Positions 27,198 to 36,854 of a stretch of DNA of 64,000 nt are shown in pieces. The notes beneath the pieces were generated by a model. It was not told the DNA's origin and did not search any database. It saw nothing but the letters and a program-made list of their open reading frames with translations. Each line of letters begins with the position of its first letter. The stretch's first letter is position 1. Made by a program: the position numbers and the translations under genes. The stretch covers positions 56,829-120,828 of the forward strand of contig NZ_LIUQ01000001.1 of NCBI RefSeq assembly GCF_001276715.1, read 5' to 3'. This stretch comes from Planktothricoides sp. SR001 (GTDB lineage Bacteria; Cyanobacteriota; Cyanobacteriia; Cyanobacteriales; Laspinemataceae).

Positions 27198-29429
27198 ATG
27201 GCTCCTTCAATTGTTAAGCGTTATCAAATAGCTTTTGCTAAATACAAATGGTTCGGATTCGCCGTAGTGGTACTCTGTTTGGCCGGTGCGGGTGTCATCG
27301 TTATGACCAAGGAAACGCCGGAAACCACTTATGATGCTAGAGGTATCCTGAGCTATTATCATCCGCCTGTAACTTTTTCCGATACGGGAGGACTGATTCA
27401 AGAACAAGGAAAAGCACTGACGGAGGAAATTCTAAAATCTGATTTTGTGCTGAATACTGCTGCTGCCAAAGTTCAGGAAGATCCGAAAAGGATTAGAAAA
27501 ACGTTTACTGTTCGCTTACCGAAGCCAGACTCCCCCCCTGTGATTACCGTTTACTATGACGGTGCTCCCAGTAAAGAAAGAGGGCTGGAAATTATGGAAG
27601 CCTTATTGGATGCAATGATTGAGCAGAGTCGGTTGATTAATACGGAAAGATTGCGGACTTTGATTACGACAATTAATCAACGATTACCAGAGGTGGAACA
27701 GAATCTCGATCAAGCGGAACGAAAATTAGAACAGTATGAACGGCAACAAGGAGTGGCAATTTTAGCCGCCCGTTCTGGCAGTTTGGCCAGTGAAATTGTT
27801 GCGAATCAAGCGCAACAAGCTCAACTCCAAATGCAAATTGAAGGGGTGCAAGGGCAAATGATCGATTTAGAGGAAAGATTGGGATTAACGGTGGATCAAG
27901 CTTATGTGTCCCAAGCCCTGAGCGCCGATCCGATTATTGCGGATATCCGAGCGGCATTACATCAAATTGAAACTCAGATTTCACTGTCGAGTAAGAATTT
28001 TCGGCCTGCCCATCCTCAGATGGTTGAGTTACGCAAACAGCAAGAAGCGTATAACCAACTGTTAGAAAATCGTGCCGCTGAGGTGATTGGAGGAGATGGA
28101 ATTACGGCACCTTTGTTGAGTGGGACGCAAATTAGAAAAGATAGTAGTTTAGATCCCGAACGGCAGCGGTTAGCCCAAACGCTGATTGGTTTATCGACTC
28201 AGAAAGAAAGCTTAGAAGGTCAGCTTAGTGCAATGACGAAACGAGAAGCGGAGTTGAGAAGAGAATATGCGACCCTGCCTAATTTGCAGTTGGAACAACA
28301 ACGGTTAGCCCAGCAGGTAGCGTTGCATAAACAACGCTACGATCGCATGCAAACCGCTTTGTCTGATGCTCTCGCGGCTGAGGCGGAAACCGTCAGCAGT
28401 TTGTTGAAGCAAAACCCCTATGTAAATACCAACAAGCCCCAACCATTCAGCGCTATGTTGACGGTGGTTATGGCTGGTGTGATTGGTACGGTGTTGGGTG
28501 GCGGAATCATTTTTGTGCTGTCTTTGCTCGAAGGCAAATACTACACAATGGAAGAAATCAAGGCGGGTTTACAGGGATTAGATTTGCGGGTTTTGGGGAT
28601 TTTGCCCGAGGTGATTTCCTCAGATCCAGAGAGTAATTTAATGCCACTAATTTTAGACTCTCCCAGTCCCTATTTGAGTTTTTGTGAACAACTCCGCAGT
28701 AACTTACGGCGTTTGGGAGAAAAGCAGATCAAAATGTTGTTAATTACCAGCGTGGGAATAGATGAAGGCAAGAGTTTTTGTGCGTATAATTTGGCGATCG
28801 CCTCAGCGAGAGCGGGCAAACGCACTCTGATTATTGAAACCGATTTGCGATCGGCTTCTGCTTGTCGTTCCCTAAAATTAACTCCAGATACTTCAGCCAG
28901 ATTAGAACCTTTACGTTACTATAGCGATTTGAGTCATTGTATTCGCTTGGCTCCAGAAGTAGAAGAACTTTATATTATTCCTAGTGTTGGGCCATTACCA
29001 AATAGCGCGGCTATTCTTGAATCTAATGAAATGCGGCGAATTATTAAAGAAGCTGCTCATCGGTTTGATATGGTGGTTTTAGAGGCGCCTCCTTTGAGTG
29101 TTTGTAATGATGCATTTCTGTTAGAACCATTAACTGATGGGATGGCGATCGTGACTCGACCAGGTTACACTCAAAGCAGTTTGCTGGCGGAATATATTGA
29201 GCCCTTAATTGAACAAGAGGAAACCACAATATTGGGTGGGATTATTAATGGGGCGGATATTCCGGTAAATTTTGCCGAAAATCCCAGTGAATTTTTACCA
29301 GAATATCCACCTACCACTGACTCTTTTGAACAATTTGAACCCTCTGGTGCCGACATTTCTGTTAACGGTGTTCGGGGCGATCGCTCTCGTTCCCAAGAGT
29401 CTAAGAACGAGAGTAGTAAAATCGCCTAA
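27198..29429 (+). CDS. Wzc/GumC-like polysaccharide chain-length protein with C-terminal ATPase
   Basis: 743 residues. A Wzz-type domain has membrane segments near residues 15-35 and 415-440 and a long periplasmic coiled coil (about 145-400). A cytoplasmic P-loop ATPase follows: Walker A 'VGIDEGKS' (about 519), Walker A' region 'LIIETDLRSA' and Walker B-like 'MVVLEAPPLSVCNDA'. This is the layout of bacterial tyrosine kinases that control polysaccharide polymer length. Two oddities: 'IIETDLR' and 'VVLEAPP' carry Glu where the family usually has Asp, and no Tyr-rich tail is present (the C-terminus is Ser/Asn/Glu-rich). It may therefore be a non-autophosphorylating relative. It probably works with the Wza-like protein upstream. 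Confidence 0.88.
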   Translation: MAPSIVKRYQIAFAKYKWFGFAVVVLCLAGAGVIVMTKETPETTYDARGILSYYHPPVTFSDTGGLIQEQGKALTEEILKSDFVLNTAAAKVQEDPKRIRKTFTVRLPKPDSPPVITVYYDGAPSKERGLEIMEALLDAMIEQSRLINTERLRTLITTINQRLPEVEQNLDQAERKLEQYERQQGVAILAARSGSLASEIVANQAQQAQLQMQIEGVQGQMIDLEERLGLTVDQAYVSQALSADPIIADIRAALHQIETQISLSSKNFRPAHPQMVELRKQQEAYNQLLENRAAEVIGGDGITAPLLSGTQIRKDSSLDPERQRLAQTLIGLSTQKESLEGQLSAMTKREAELRREYATLPNLQLEQQRLAQQVALHKQRYDRMQTALSDALAAEAETVSSLLKQNPYVNTNKPQPFSAMLTVVMAGVIGTVLGGGIIFVLSLLEGKYYTMEEIKAGLQGLDLRVLGILPEVISSDPESNLMPLILDSPSPYLSFCEQLRSNLRRLGEKQIKMLLITSVGIDEGKSFCAYNLAIASARAGKRTLIIETDLRSASACRSLKLTPDTSARLEPLRYYSDLSHCIRLAPEVEELYIIPSVGPLPNSAAILESNEMRRIIKEAAHRFDMVVLEAPPLSVCNDAFLLEPLTDGMAIVTRPGYTQSSLLAEYIEPLIEQEETTILGGIINGADIPVNFAENPSEFLPEYPPTTDSFEQFEPSGADISVNGVRGDRSRSQESKNESSKIA

Positions 29430-29459
29430 TAGATAATAGAAAACCTAAATTTCTAGAAG

Positions 29460-30413
29460 TTACTCAGCCCCGGATATTTCTGCTGATGTTGGCCAAACAA
29501 AATCAGCGAGCGGTTTGTTTGTGTCCCATTCTAATTCCGGGATGGGACTTAAAAGTACCGAAAGTTGGCGAAAAGGTTCTCGCTTGTTTTTTTCGGTGTT
29601 TTGCTCGGTGTTTTGTTCAGTGACTCTTCTCAGGACTCGACTGGGGATGCCATAACCATAAACAATATGACCTTTTCCGGCTAACACAATGATTTGATAA
29701 TCGGGGTTAGCTTGCCGAAATTTGGCAATGACTTCGGCCATTGTTTCGTCCCAAAGAACTTGGGCTAAAAAGAAATTTTCAAAGTTATCACTACTGCCAT
29801 GATTTTGGTGAATTGCGTCATATACTTCGCGGATTAACTGACGATATTCAAGGTTATCTGTGCGAATTTCTGAAAATGGAGGAATAAATTTTTTTTGTTC
29901 TGCTGTCAAACTTTCTAACCCTTGGCGGGCAACTTGGCGGGTAATTTCATTGGGAACATTTAAGGCTAATACGGGGATTTGATTTTCTTGAGCAAACCGT
30001 AAGATTGGGGCATAAAATTCCCAAGGAAACCCCCAGCGGTTTTGATATTCTGTTTGTTCAATGAGTTCGGCTTCACTGAGGTTGCCTCGGAGGTATTCGT
30101 CTAAAACACTTTGATAAGGTCGCTGGAACATTTCCATGGCGATCGCAATTTTGTTGTTTCGGCTCATTTGCTGAATAATCTCTAATTTTGCTGCATGATC
30201 CGCTGGATTATCATGGGTTTCTCCTAAGTAAATTACATTGGCATCAAACAGTTGTTTTAAAATCTCTTGGGCGGATGGGTTTGATGATGAGGATTTGATG
30301 GGGTAAGGTTCTACGGAATTGACAATCCCTTCATTCGATAAAACAGGTTTCTGACTAACCGCTAAGGTGCCGATCAGCAACAAAACCAGGCTATAAATTT
30401 GAAGTTTGAGCAT
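29460..30413 (-). CDS. ChaN-like (haem-binding uptake) family protein
   Basis: 317 residues with an N-terminal signal sequence (about 1-24) lacking a lipobox Cys. The ChaN/DUF399 family signature is visible: 'VIYLGETHDNPADHAAKLEII' split across residues 55-75, 'AMEMFQRPYQ', 'NRWGFPWEFYAPI' and 'LAGKGHIVYGYGIPSRV'. Campylobacter ChaN binds haem; a role in haem or iron handling here is inference. A short 'NTEQNTEKN' repeat lies near the C-terminus. It converges with the Wzc-like gene (30-base gap) and diverges from the RNase HI gene. Confidence 0.87.
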   Translation of the reverse strand: MLKLQIYSLVLLLIGTLAVSQKPVLSNEGIVNSVEPYPIKSSSSNPSAQEILKQLFDANVIYLGETHDNPADHAAKLEIIQQMSRNNKIAIAMEMFQRPYQSVLDEYLRGNLSEAELIEQTEYQNRWGFPWEFYAPILRFAQENQIPVLALNVPNEITRQVARQGLESLTAEQKKFIPPFSEIRTDNLEYRQLIREVYDAIHQNHGSSDNFENFFLAQVLWDETMAEVIAKFRQANPDYQIIVLAGKGHIVYGYGIPSRVLRRVTEQNTEQNTEKNKREPFRQLSVLLSPIPELEWDTNKPLADFVWPTSAEISGAE

Positions 30414-30562
30414 ATCGGATTTTCTTTTTTTCTTTTAATGATGACTTTTGGCCGAGCAATGAGCGAACTCATGGATGCGCTTTGGGTTAATTTTAACCAT
30501 TGCCATGACGGATAATTTTTGGCAAAAATCCTGAGTATCATAAGATTATATCAAAAAATATC

Positions 30563-30612
30563 AAAAAGTATAAAATTATATGAAAAAATATTCATATAAT
30601 TTTATACTTTTT
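30563..30612. repeat. Perfect 22-bp AT-rich hairpin in a divergent promoter region
   Basis: Arms at 30563-30584 and 30591-30612 are perfectly complementary with a 6-base loop. It lies between divergent genes (ChaN-like and RNase HI), so it terminates neither. It may be a regulatory site, an RNA hairpin in the rnhA leader, or a mobile palindrome. Confidence 0.85.
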
Positions 30613-30711
30613 ATATAAAATTATATGATTTTATCCATTGATAATGTTAAGATTAGCGGGCAAAAATGATTTTAAGGCATTCCCTAAAGAAAAAAATATG
30701 GAGTTTCTTCT

Positions 30712-31551
30712 ATGACAATTAAAAGCATTTATACCGATGGATCTTGTAACGGCAACCCTGGGCGTGGTGGCTGGGCTGCAATTATTTGTTATCAGGATGG
30801 GCAGATCCATGAAATGGGGGGAGGGGATCCCAGTACCACTAATAACCGGATGGAAATGCAAGGGGCGATCGCCGCCTTGGAATTTTTCAAGAAATCTGGA
30901 CAAATTGAGCCAATTATTTTGCATACGGATAGCGAATACTTAATCAAAGGAATTACCCAATGGATTCATGGGTGGAAAAATAAAGACTGGAAAACTGCCA
31001 GCGGTAAACCTGTGCTGAATCAAGACTTGTGGCAAAAGTTAGATGGCCTCAACTCTTCTGTCATTAAATGGCAACATGTGCGCGGTCATAGTGGCGATCG
31101 ATACAATGAACGATGTGATGCGATCGCCAAAGCTTATGCATTTGGTAACAAAGTCAAACTTCAAGAATATCAACCAAAATCCCACAGTCCGATAGAGAGG
31201 TTACAATGTTCGGGGAACTCTGACCATAAACTCTCTGATTTAAATATGGACATTAATCTTAACGCATCTTCTGAATCTATAGATTCCTTACCTCGTGAGG
31301 TTAGGGTAAACCAACTGAGAAACTTGATCGAGACTCTGCAAATTGCTGATGAAATTTCCACGAAAGGGTATTTAATTACCAGTTCCGAACTCGCAGACTT
31401 GATGGATGTCAATGCCAGTGCTGTCACCAGTCGTGGTGATAATTGGGTATGGCGTAATTGGATTGTGTCACGAGTGCGGCGCGAAGGAAACCAAATTCTC
31501 TGGCAATTAGAAAGAGTGGATTTGGTCAGTGAAGAAGCAGCAGAAAGCTAA
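30712..31551 (+). CDS. rnhA: Ribonuclease HI with C-terminal helical extension
   Basis: 279 residues. The N-terminal 150 form RNase HI, which cuts the RNA strand of RNA-DNA hybrids: Asp9 in 'IYTDGSCNGNPG', Glu48 in 'NNRMEMQG', Asp73 in 'LHTDSEYLIKG' and a final Asp in 'RYNERCDAIA'. A linker (about 155-195) leads to a 75-residue helical domain ('LRNLIETLQIADEIS', 'ELADLMDVNASAVTSRG', 'WRNWIVSRVRREGNQI') that resembles a winged or helix-turn-helix DNA-binding module. Typical bacterial RnhA is about 155 residues, so this is a fusion. ATG 30712 has GGAG upstream. Confidence 0.92.
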   Translation: MTIKSIYTDGSCNGNPGRGGWAAIICYQDGQIHEMGGGDPSTTNNRMEMQGAIAALEFFKKSGQIEPIILHTDSEYLIKGITQWIHGWKNKDWKTASGKPVLNQDLWQKLDGLNSSVIKWQHVRGHSGDRYNERCDAIAKAYAFGNKVKLQEYQPKSHSPIERLQCSGNSDHKLSDLNMDINLNASSESIDSLPREVRVNQLRNLIETLQIADEISTKGYLITSSELADLMDVNASAVTSRGDNWVWRNWIVSRVRREGNQILWQLERVDLVSEEAAES

Positions 31552-31715
31552 TTGTTAGTTGTTAGTTGTTAGTTGTTAGTTGGTAGTTATTAATCTAACA
31601 ACTAACAACAAACAACTAACAACTAACAACTAAGAACCAACAACTAAGAACCAAAGAATCCCTACCCAACAACTAAGAACCAACAACTAACAACAAACAA
31701 CAAACAACTAACGAT
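31552..31715. repeat. (TTAGTTG)n and (CAACTAA)n inverted tandem repeats
   Basis: Heptamer TTAGTTG runs rightward from 31552 and its complement CAACTAA from about 31598, with one CCAAAGAATCCCTACCCAAC unit embedded near 31652. The two halves could fold into a long hairpin between the convergent rnhA and cruG genes. Confidence 0.9.
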
Positions 31716-31729
31716 TAAACTAACTAAAA

Positions 31730-32980
31730 TCATTGATAACTACGGCCACGCCATTGAGTGGGTCGGTTTATGGCGGAAATAAAAATCCGCAGAAAGGCGA
31801 ATGGATCTGCGAGAGGAGAAAACCAAAACATCAACTTAGCTAATGGAGTGGCACGACTGCGATCGTAAGAAGGGGCGATCGCAAAATTCAAAGCAAATCT
31901 AATCACCAGCAAAAATATATTTAACCTCAGCAATAGTAGGAATAGTATGTTGGGTTGAGGAACGAAACCCAACGAGAAAACACCTGAGAACAAACCCGTC
32001 AACACCACCGGCAACGGTAAACCTTGAACCGCGAATAGCAGCAATACATCTCCCCAAGTCTGAAGTTTAGATGAAGCATCTTTCAGATCGAGACTGCGGC
32101 CCCATTCTTGCCAAGTTTCTTTCATCCCCTCATACATTCGCACCTTGAGCACTTTTGCCCCATCCAAAAAGCCCACTTTAAACCCTTGTTTGGCGGCATT
32201 TCTGGCTAAAGTCACATCATCACAAAAAGATTTCCGGGCAGTGGTATAGCCATCAAGTTTAGTTAACACCGATCGCCGACAGAGAAAACATTGCCCATTA
32301 GCCATCACCCGTTGCTCTCCACCACTGTTGGTCCCCGTCGGGCCAAAGCGGTAAACCAAGGTCATCAACAACGCCGGTTGTAACCACATTTCCCCAGGGG
32401 TTTCTAAAATAAATTGCGGGGAAAGGGAAACCAAATCATAACCGCCCGCTTCGGCTACTTTGAGTAAACCAGCGATTAACCCTGGGTGGGGTTGGGTATC
32501 CGCATCAATGCCTAAAATCCACTCGCTGGCTGGAGAACTTTGTAAAAAACCTGTATGCAATGCCCACGGGCGTCCCACCCAATCTTTTGGTAATGGATCG
32601 TCATTAATTAAGCGAAAGCGGGGGTCTTTGTGGGCGATCGCCTGAACCAATTCGGGAGTGCGATCGGTGGAATAACTATCCACCACAATCACTTCCCGGA
32701 GTTCATAGCTTTGGCGGGTCAAGCCATCCAAACAAGGCTGAATCCGTTGCGCCTCATTCAAAGTAGGCACCACCACCGTCACCCAGCCCAATTGTTCCAG
32801 AGTGGCGGACTGGGGTTCAATTGGCGGCATCCTAAATGGACCTTTGATCAAGCGAGAAAGTAACAAAATCACCGCTGGGATTTGCAGCAGCAGGAGTGGT
32901 ACAACCCAAGCGCTGATTGACCAATCGGCGAAAATCGATGTTTGGGCAAATAATTGGGCAAATAAAAAGTAAATCATCAT
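31730..32980 (-). CDS. cruG: Carotenoid glycosyltransferase, CruG-like (GT2)
   Basis: 416 residues from ATG 32980; the frame reaches a TTG at 33061 through a small duplicated stretch and is less likely. It is a family 2 glycosyltransferase with an N-terminal membrane segment, nucleotide-sugar motifs 'VVDSYSTDRTPE' and 'GIDADTQPHPG', an acceptor-side 'RKSFCDDV' and two or three C-terminal membrane helices. Adjacency to cruF supports assignment as the 2'-O-glycosyltransferase that adds sugar to myxol. Without that context it would only be a GT2 membrane enzyme. Confidence 0.82.
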   Translation of the reverse strand: MMIYFLFAQLFAQTSIFADWSISAWVVPLLLLQIPAVILLLSRLIKGPFRMPPIEPQSATLEQLGWVTVVVPTLNEAQRIQPCLDGLTRQSYELREVIVVDSYSTDRTPELVQAIAHKDPRFRLINDDPLPKDWVGRPWALHTGFLQSSPASEWILGIDADTQPHPGLIAGLLKVAEAGGYDLVSLSPQFILETPGEMWLQPALLMTLVYRFGPTGTNSGGEQRVMANGQCFLCRRSVLTKLDGYTTARKSFCDDVTLARNAAKQGFKVGFLDGAKVLKVRMYEGMKETWQEWGRSLDLKDASSKLQTWGDVLLLFAVQGLPLPVVLTGLFSGVFSLGFVPQPNILFLLLLRLNIFLLVIRFALNFAIAPSYDRSRATPLAKLMFWFSPLADPFAFLRIFISAINRPTQWRGRSYQ

Positions 32981-33116
32981 AACAAAATCTTTAATCAGGC
33001 AACTTGGTTGCTTATCACTTGGTTGCTTATCATAATTGTTTCCGGGATGGTTTCCAGGCAAACATTGACGGTTTTAAAGGTTTTGAGCGGGGCAAAACTC
33101 TTAATAAATACAAATA

Positions 33117-33158
33117 AAAAGAAATAAAAAGCACTGGTGGCGTTAGTCGTCCAGTGCT
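33117..33158 (-). terminator. Intrinsic terminator downstream of cruF
   Basis: Arms AGCACTGG (33130-33137) and CCAGTGCT (33151-33158) with a 13-base loop; on the minus strand the stem is followed by TTTTTATTTC. It lies about 65 bases after the cruF stop and before cruG, suggesting the two are transcribed at least partly separately. Confidence 0.7.
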
Positions 33159-33223
33159 ATGGGATGCATGAGTATTGCCATCCAAGGTGCTGCTAGGTTA
33201 AATCAGTGCGGCGGAGACTATGG

Positions 33224-34171
33224 TTATTTTGCCAGCATTTTTACCGGGGACACTACTAAATTTTCTGCGTTGTCCGGTTTGACCCCATCGCTGTTGCTGA
33301 TTGCTTCTTCCGTAGAAGTTGGTGCGGCCATCCACCAGAGGACGATCGCCGGTACGACACCCACCAGTAAGCCCAAGGCGGTGGGAATTAAAAAGCGAGA
33401 GTCTAAGGAAGTAACGGTAATTACGGCACCGAAGGCGAAGTTAACCAGATAAACCGTCAGGGGAACCAGTAGTTGCGATCGCTGCACATTTAAGGGTTTT
33501 TTCTCCCAGACGATGGCAGCAACGGTCATAAAGACTACACCAGTGCCGATCCAGCCGCTGAGGTTACGATAGGGCATCCCAAAGAATTCTCCTACTTCTT
33601 GGAATTGCCAGAAGGGAACGGCGGTCTGAGTCATGGCGGGGTCCAGTACCAAATCCCAGGCGGTGAGTAAGATGGAACCCAGGGCGATCGCGCCAACCTG
33701 CTGAATCCAAGGGGCTATTCTAGTATTTTCCAACCCAGCGCGGGCTAGGAGATAAGCGGAAAAACCGAGATAAAACCAGGACAGGGGAATGGTAAATGGG
33801 ACTAAACCGGCAATTTTATATCCCAACCCACTTAAATATTGGTAATGACCAAAGGGAAAACCTGTGCTGGTGCCTAAAAGTTCACTGCTTAAGGACAAGA
33901 CCACCGCTGGCAACATAAAACCCAACCACTGCCGCACCCCTAATACTCGATAAGCATAGATGGCAACTGCGGCGGCTCCTAACACAATATATCCGACCCC
34001 GCCATTCGCCATGCTCACTTGGAAAACATCTTGGCCAAATTTTGACAAGCTCAAAATAAATTCTGGATTGGGAATCACCAGGATGAGTCCCGCCAATCCA
34101 AAGGCCATTGCAGCGATATGACCAATTAGGCATATGCGCTCGATCGTTACAAGTTGCCTTATCGAAATCAT
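33224..34171 (-). CDS. cruF: Carotenoid 1',2'-hydratase CruF (DUF422 family)
   Basis: 315 residues with about eight membrane segments. It matches the CruF/CrtC-analogue family: 'GTSTGFPFGHYQY', 'IPLSWFYLGFSAYLL', 'TAWDLVLDPAMT', 'YRNLSGWIGTG'. CruF adds water to the psi end of gamma-carotene-type carotenoids on the way to myxol glycosides, which stabilise cyanobacterial membranes and give photoprotection. cruG lies next downstream in the same orientation. ATG 34171 is the only good start. Confidence 0.9.
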   Translation of the reverse strand: MISIRQLVTIERICLIGHIAAMAFGLAGLILVIPNPEFILSLSKFGQDVFQVSMANGGVGYIVLGAAAVAIYAYRVLGVRQWLGFMLPAVVLSLSSELLGTSTGFPFGHYQYLSGLGYKIAGLVPFTIPLSWFYLGFSAYLLARAGLENTRIAPWIQQVGAIALGSILLTAWDLVLDPAMTQTAVPFWQFQEVGEFFGMPYRNLSGWIGTGVVFMTVAAIVWEKKPLNVQRSQLLVPLTVYLVNFAFGAVITVTSLDSRFLIPTALGLLVGVVPAIVLWWMAAPTSTEEAISNSDGVKPDNAENLVVSPVKMLAK

Positions 34172-34393
34172 AAAGAAATTCTTAGAATAGGGAGTTAGTT
34201 CGCTTTAAACTTTATATTACTTTACATTTAAACAATAAACCACAGATTGTCAATCAGATTGTCAGATACAGCTTGTTCATTATTTACTTAACACATTGCC
34301 CTCACCCTAAATCCGGATCCTCTACCCCCCTTTGAAAGGGGGGGAGGGAGAGGGACTTTGAAAGCAGATCGGATTATTTCTGAACAAGCTGTA

Positions 34394-35746
34394 CTACCAT
34401 ACCTGTAAGGCTTGACCGCGTACTTCGGTGTTAATCTTTCCTCGGTTATAGACCACTTGTCCCCCGACAATTGTCACCACGGGCCATCCGGTTAAATTCC
34501 AGCCTTCAAAGGGACTCCAACCACATTTGGTGAGCATATTTTCCGCCAATACTGGATGATAGCTGTTTAAATCCACTAACACCAAATCCGCATCATACCC
34601 AGGAGCGATCGCGCCTTTATTGGCAATACCATAGCCTTTCGCGGGGGCGGCGGACATCCAGTGAGCCACTTGTGCTACGGTACAGCGTCCTTGCATTGCT
34701 TGGGTCAACATCAACGGCAGAGAGGTTTGCACTCCGGGCATCCCCGACGGACTATTGGGATATGCTTCGGCTTTTTCCGCCAAAGTATGGGGCGCATGAT
34801 CCGTGGCAATAAAATCAATCACCCCATCCAGCAGCGCTTGCCAGAGAATCTCATTATCTTCGGGATCTCTTAAAGGCGGATTCATCTGTGCCAAGGTGCC
34901 AATAGTTTCATAAGCACTGGTATTTAAGAGTAAATGCTGCGGTGTAACTTCTGCTGTCACCCAACTGGGTTTATCTTGGCGCAGCAAATTCGCCTCAACC
35001 CCCGTGGACAGGTGCAAAATATGCAGTCGTCGCTGATATTTTTTGGACAATCGTAGGGCTCTTTGAGTCGCCAACAACGCCGCTTGCTTATCTTGAATGG
35101 TTGAATGAATCGCGGGATCGGTACATCCGGCAAATTCCTGTCGCCGTTGACTAATCCGTTCTTGGTCTTCCGCATGGACGGCAATTAACCGCGAACCATT
35201 GGCAAAAATTGGCTCTAGCAATTCATCGGTATCTACCAAAAGATCCCCCTTCATCGAGCCCATAAAAATCTTAATTCCCGGAGTGGGAGTGGCTGCGAGT
35301 ATATCCGCTAAATTTTTGCCCGTTGCCCCAATAAAAAAGCCATAATTAACTAAGCATTTCTGGGCTGCTCGCGCTAACTTATCATCAAGGGCTGCTTGGT
35401 TGCTGGTAATTGGCCGAGTATTGGGCATTTCCAAAAAAGAAGTCACCCCACCGGCAGCACAAGCACAGGTGGCGGTAAATAAATCTTCTTTATGTTCCAA
35501 ACCCGGTTCCCGGAAATGAACTTGCGGATCGATGACTCCAGGCAACAAAGTTAAGCCCGTGGCGTCGATAATTTCACAGTGGTGGCTCTCAGGGGGCGAA
35601 ATTTCTCGATCGATTTGGACAATTGCTCCCCCCCGCACCAAGACATCACCGAGTAAAAATTCCCCATCAGTTTGGAGGATCCGAGCTTGTTGGATTAATA
35701 AGTATGAATCAGCAGACATGGCTTCAATTAGGCGGGGTTCCCCCAC
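34394..35746 (-). CDS. pyrC: Dihydroorotase
   Basis: 450 residues, an amidohydrolase of pyrimidine synthesis converting N-carbamoyl-aspartate to dihydroorotate. Visible motifs: metal ligands in 'DPQVHFREPG', 'EMPNTRPI', 'HAEDQERI', 'HILHLST', and the catalytic Asp in 'DFIATDHAPHT'. GTG 35746 is preceded by GAGGAAAG, a strong ribosome-binding site; ATG 35719 is the alternative. The 494-base gap to the divergent signal peptidase gene (35747-36240) shows no gene or strong structure. Confidence 0.93.
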   Translation of the reverse strand: MGEPRLIEAMSADSYLLIQQARILQTDGEFLLGDVLVRGGAIVQIDREISPPESHHCEIIDATGLTLLPGVIDPQVHFREPGLEHKEDLFTATCACAAGGVTSFLEMPNTRPITSNQAALDDKLARAAQKCLVNYGFFIGATGKNLADILAATPTPGIKIFMGSMKGDLLVDTDELLEPIFANGSRLIAVHAEDQERISQRRQEFAGCTDPAIHSTIQDKQAALLATQRALRLSKKYQRRLHILHLSTGVEANLLRQDKPSWVTAEVTPQHLLLNTSAYETIGTLAQMNPPLRDPEDNEILWQALLDGVIDFIATDHAPHTLAEKAEAYPNSPSGMPGVQTSLPLMLTQAMQGRCTVAQVAHWMSAAPAKGYGIANKGAIAPGYDADLVLVDLNSYHPVLAENMLTKCGWSPFEGWNLTGWPVVTIVGGQVVYNRGKINTEVRGQALQVW

Positions 35747-36240
35747 CTTTCCTCACGAGTCGCTTTACAATACTAGGATATGACTTTCCGGTGCCGAATG
35801 GTTGCCACCAGGGGATAGAACTGAAAAAAATAAAAAAGTTGTCAAAAATTCTTTTAACCTTTTAAATTAGAAGTAAGACGTTGGTAAATCTGAAGATCGG
35901 CGGCTGGGGCGATTCCGCTATCTCCCCCATCCAAACAGTTCAATATGCTTACCAGGGCAGCTTTGTGGAATTTCCCCTTACCAGACCCCATATTACCCAG
36001 TCACAGATTTGACACCAAACTTACCCTAACCACTGGTCATCACTGACACTAACCATTTGTACAAAGAAAACAATCATCAAAACCTATTACCGGCGATCGG
36101 TTCTTCTTTCTTTCCGACCGATAAAAGCCCTCGTCAAAATTTGAGGTGAGGATTTTCTGTTGGCTTCAGTGAAAAGAGAATTGACCAAAAGCCCCTAGCA
36201 TTTTATTCACTTATCTAAATCTTGGATCTAAATAGGCAAC

Positions 36241-36846
36241 ATGACCCGTATCGAGGAAACCGTGTCTGATTCTAAATCTCAATTACCCGTTAATCAAGCC
36301 CCAAAGTACACCGAAGAAAACCCCTGGCTTGAATCACTAAAGACCATTGTACTGAGTGGAATTTTAGCAATAGGGATTCGCACTTTCGTCGCCGAAGCCC
36401 GTTATATTCCTTCGGGTTCCATGTTACCCACCCTTGAGATCAACGATCGCCTGATTATTGATAAGTTGGGTTATCGTTTTAAAGACCCGCAGCGGGGAGA
36501 TATTGTTGTCTTTAGCCCGACCCCTGCATTACAAAAGGAAAACTTTAAAGATGCTTTTATTAAGCGGGTGATTGGTTTACCTGGTGATACGGTAGAGGTT
36601 AAAGGAGGAAAGGTGTATGTTAACGATCAACCGCTCCAAGAACAATATATTCAAGAGCAACCTAACTATGATTACGGCCCAGTGGTCGTGCCGGAAAATC
36701 AATATTTGGTGTTAGGAGATAACCGCAATAATAGTTATGATAGCCACTATTGGGGCTTTGTCCCTCGCGAAAATATTATTGGTCAAGCAGTGATTCGTTT
36801 TTTCCCTTTTAATCGCATGGGTGGCATTGATTCTGCTGATAATTAA
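36241..36846 (+). CDS. lepB: Signal peptidase I
   Basis: 201 residues with one N-terminal membrane anchor (about 33-50). It removes signal peptides from exported proteins at the membrane. The catalytic dyad is Ser60 in '[10 protein letters not shown]' and Lys108 in '[11 protein letters not shown]'; box E is '[15 protein letters not shown]'. Length is typical of single-anchor cyanobacterial signal peptidases. Confidence 0.95.
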   Translation: MTRIEETVSDSKSQLPVNQAPKYTEENPWLESLKTIVLSGILAIGIRTFVAEARYIPSGSMLPTLEINDRLIIDKLGYRFKDPQRGDIVVFSPTPALQKENFKDAFIKRVIGLPGDTVEVKGGKVYVNDQPLQEQYIQEQPNYDYGPVVVPENQYLVLGDNRNNSYDSHYWGFVPRENIIGQAVIRFFPFNRMGGIDSADN

Positions 36847-36854
36847 TAATTTAA

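Noticed and set aside
26927-27231. Two overlapping Pro-rich plus-strand frames
   Set aside because: Low-complexity C-rich repeats before the Wzc-like gene; no conserved sequence.
33159-33452. 97-residue plus-strand frame opposite cruF
   Set aside because: Antisense shadow of the conserved CruF membrane protein.
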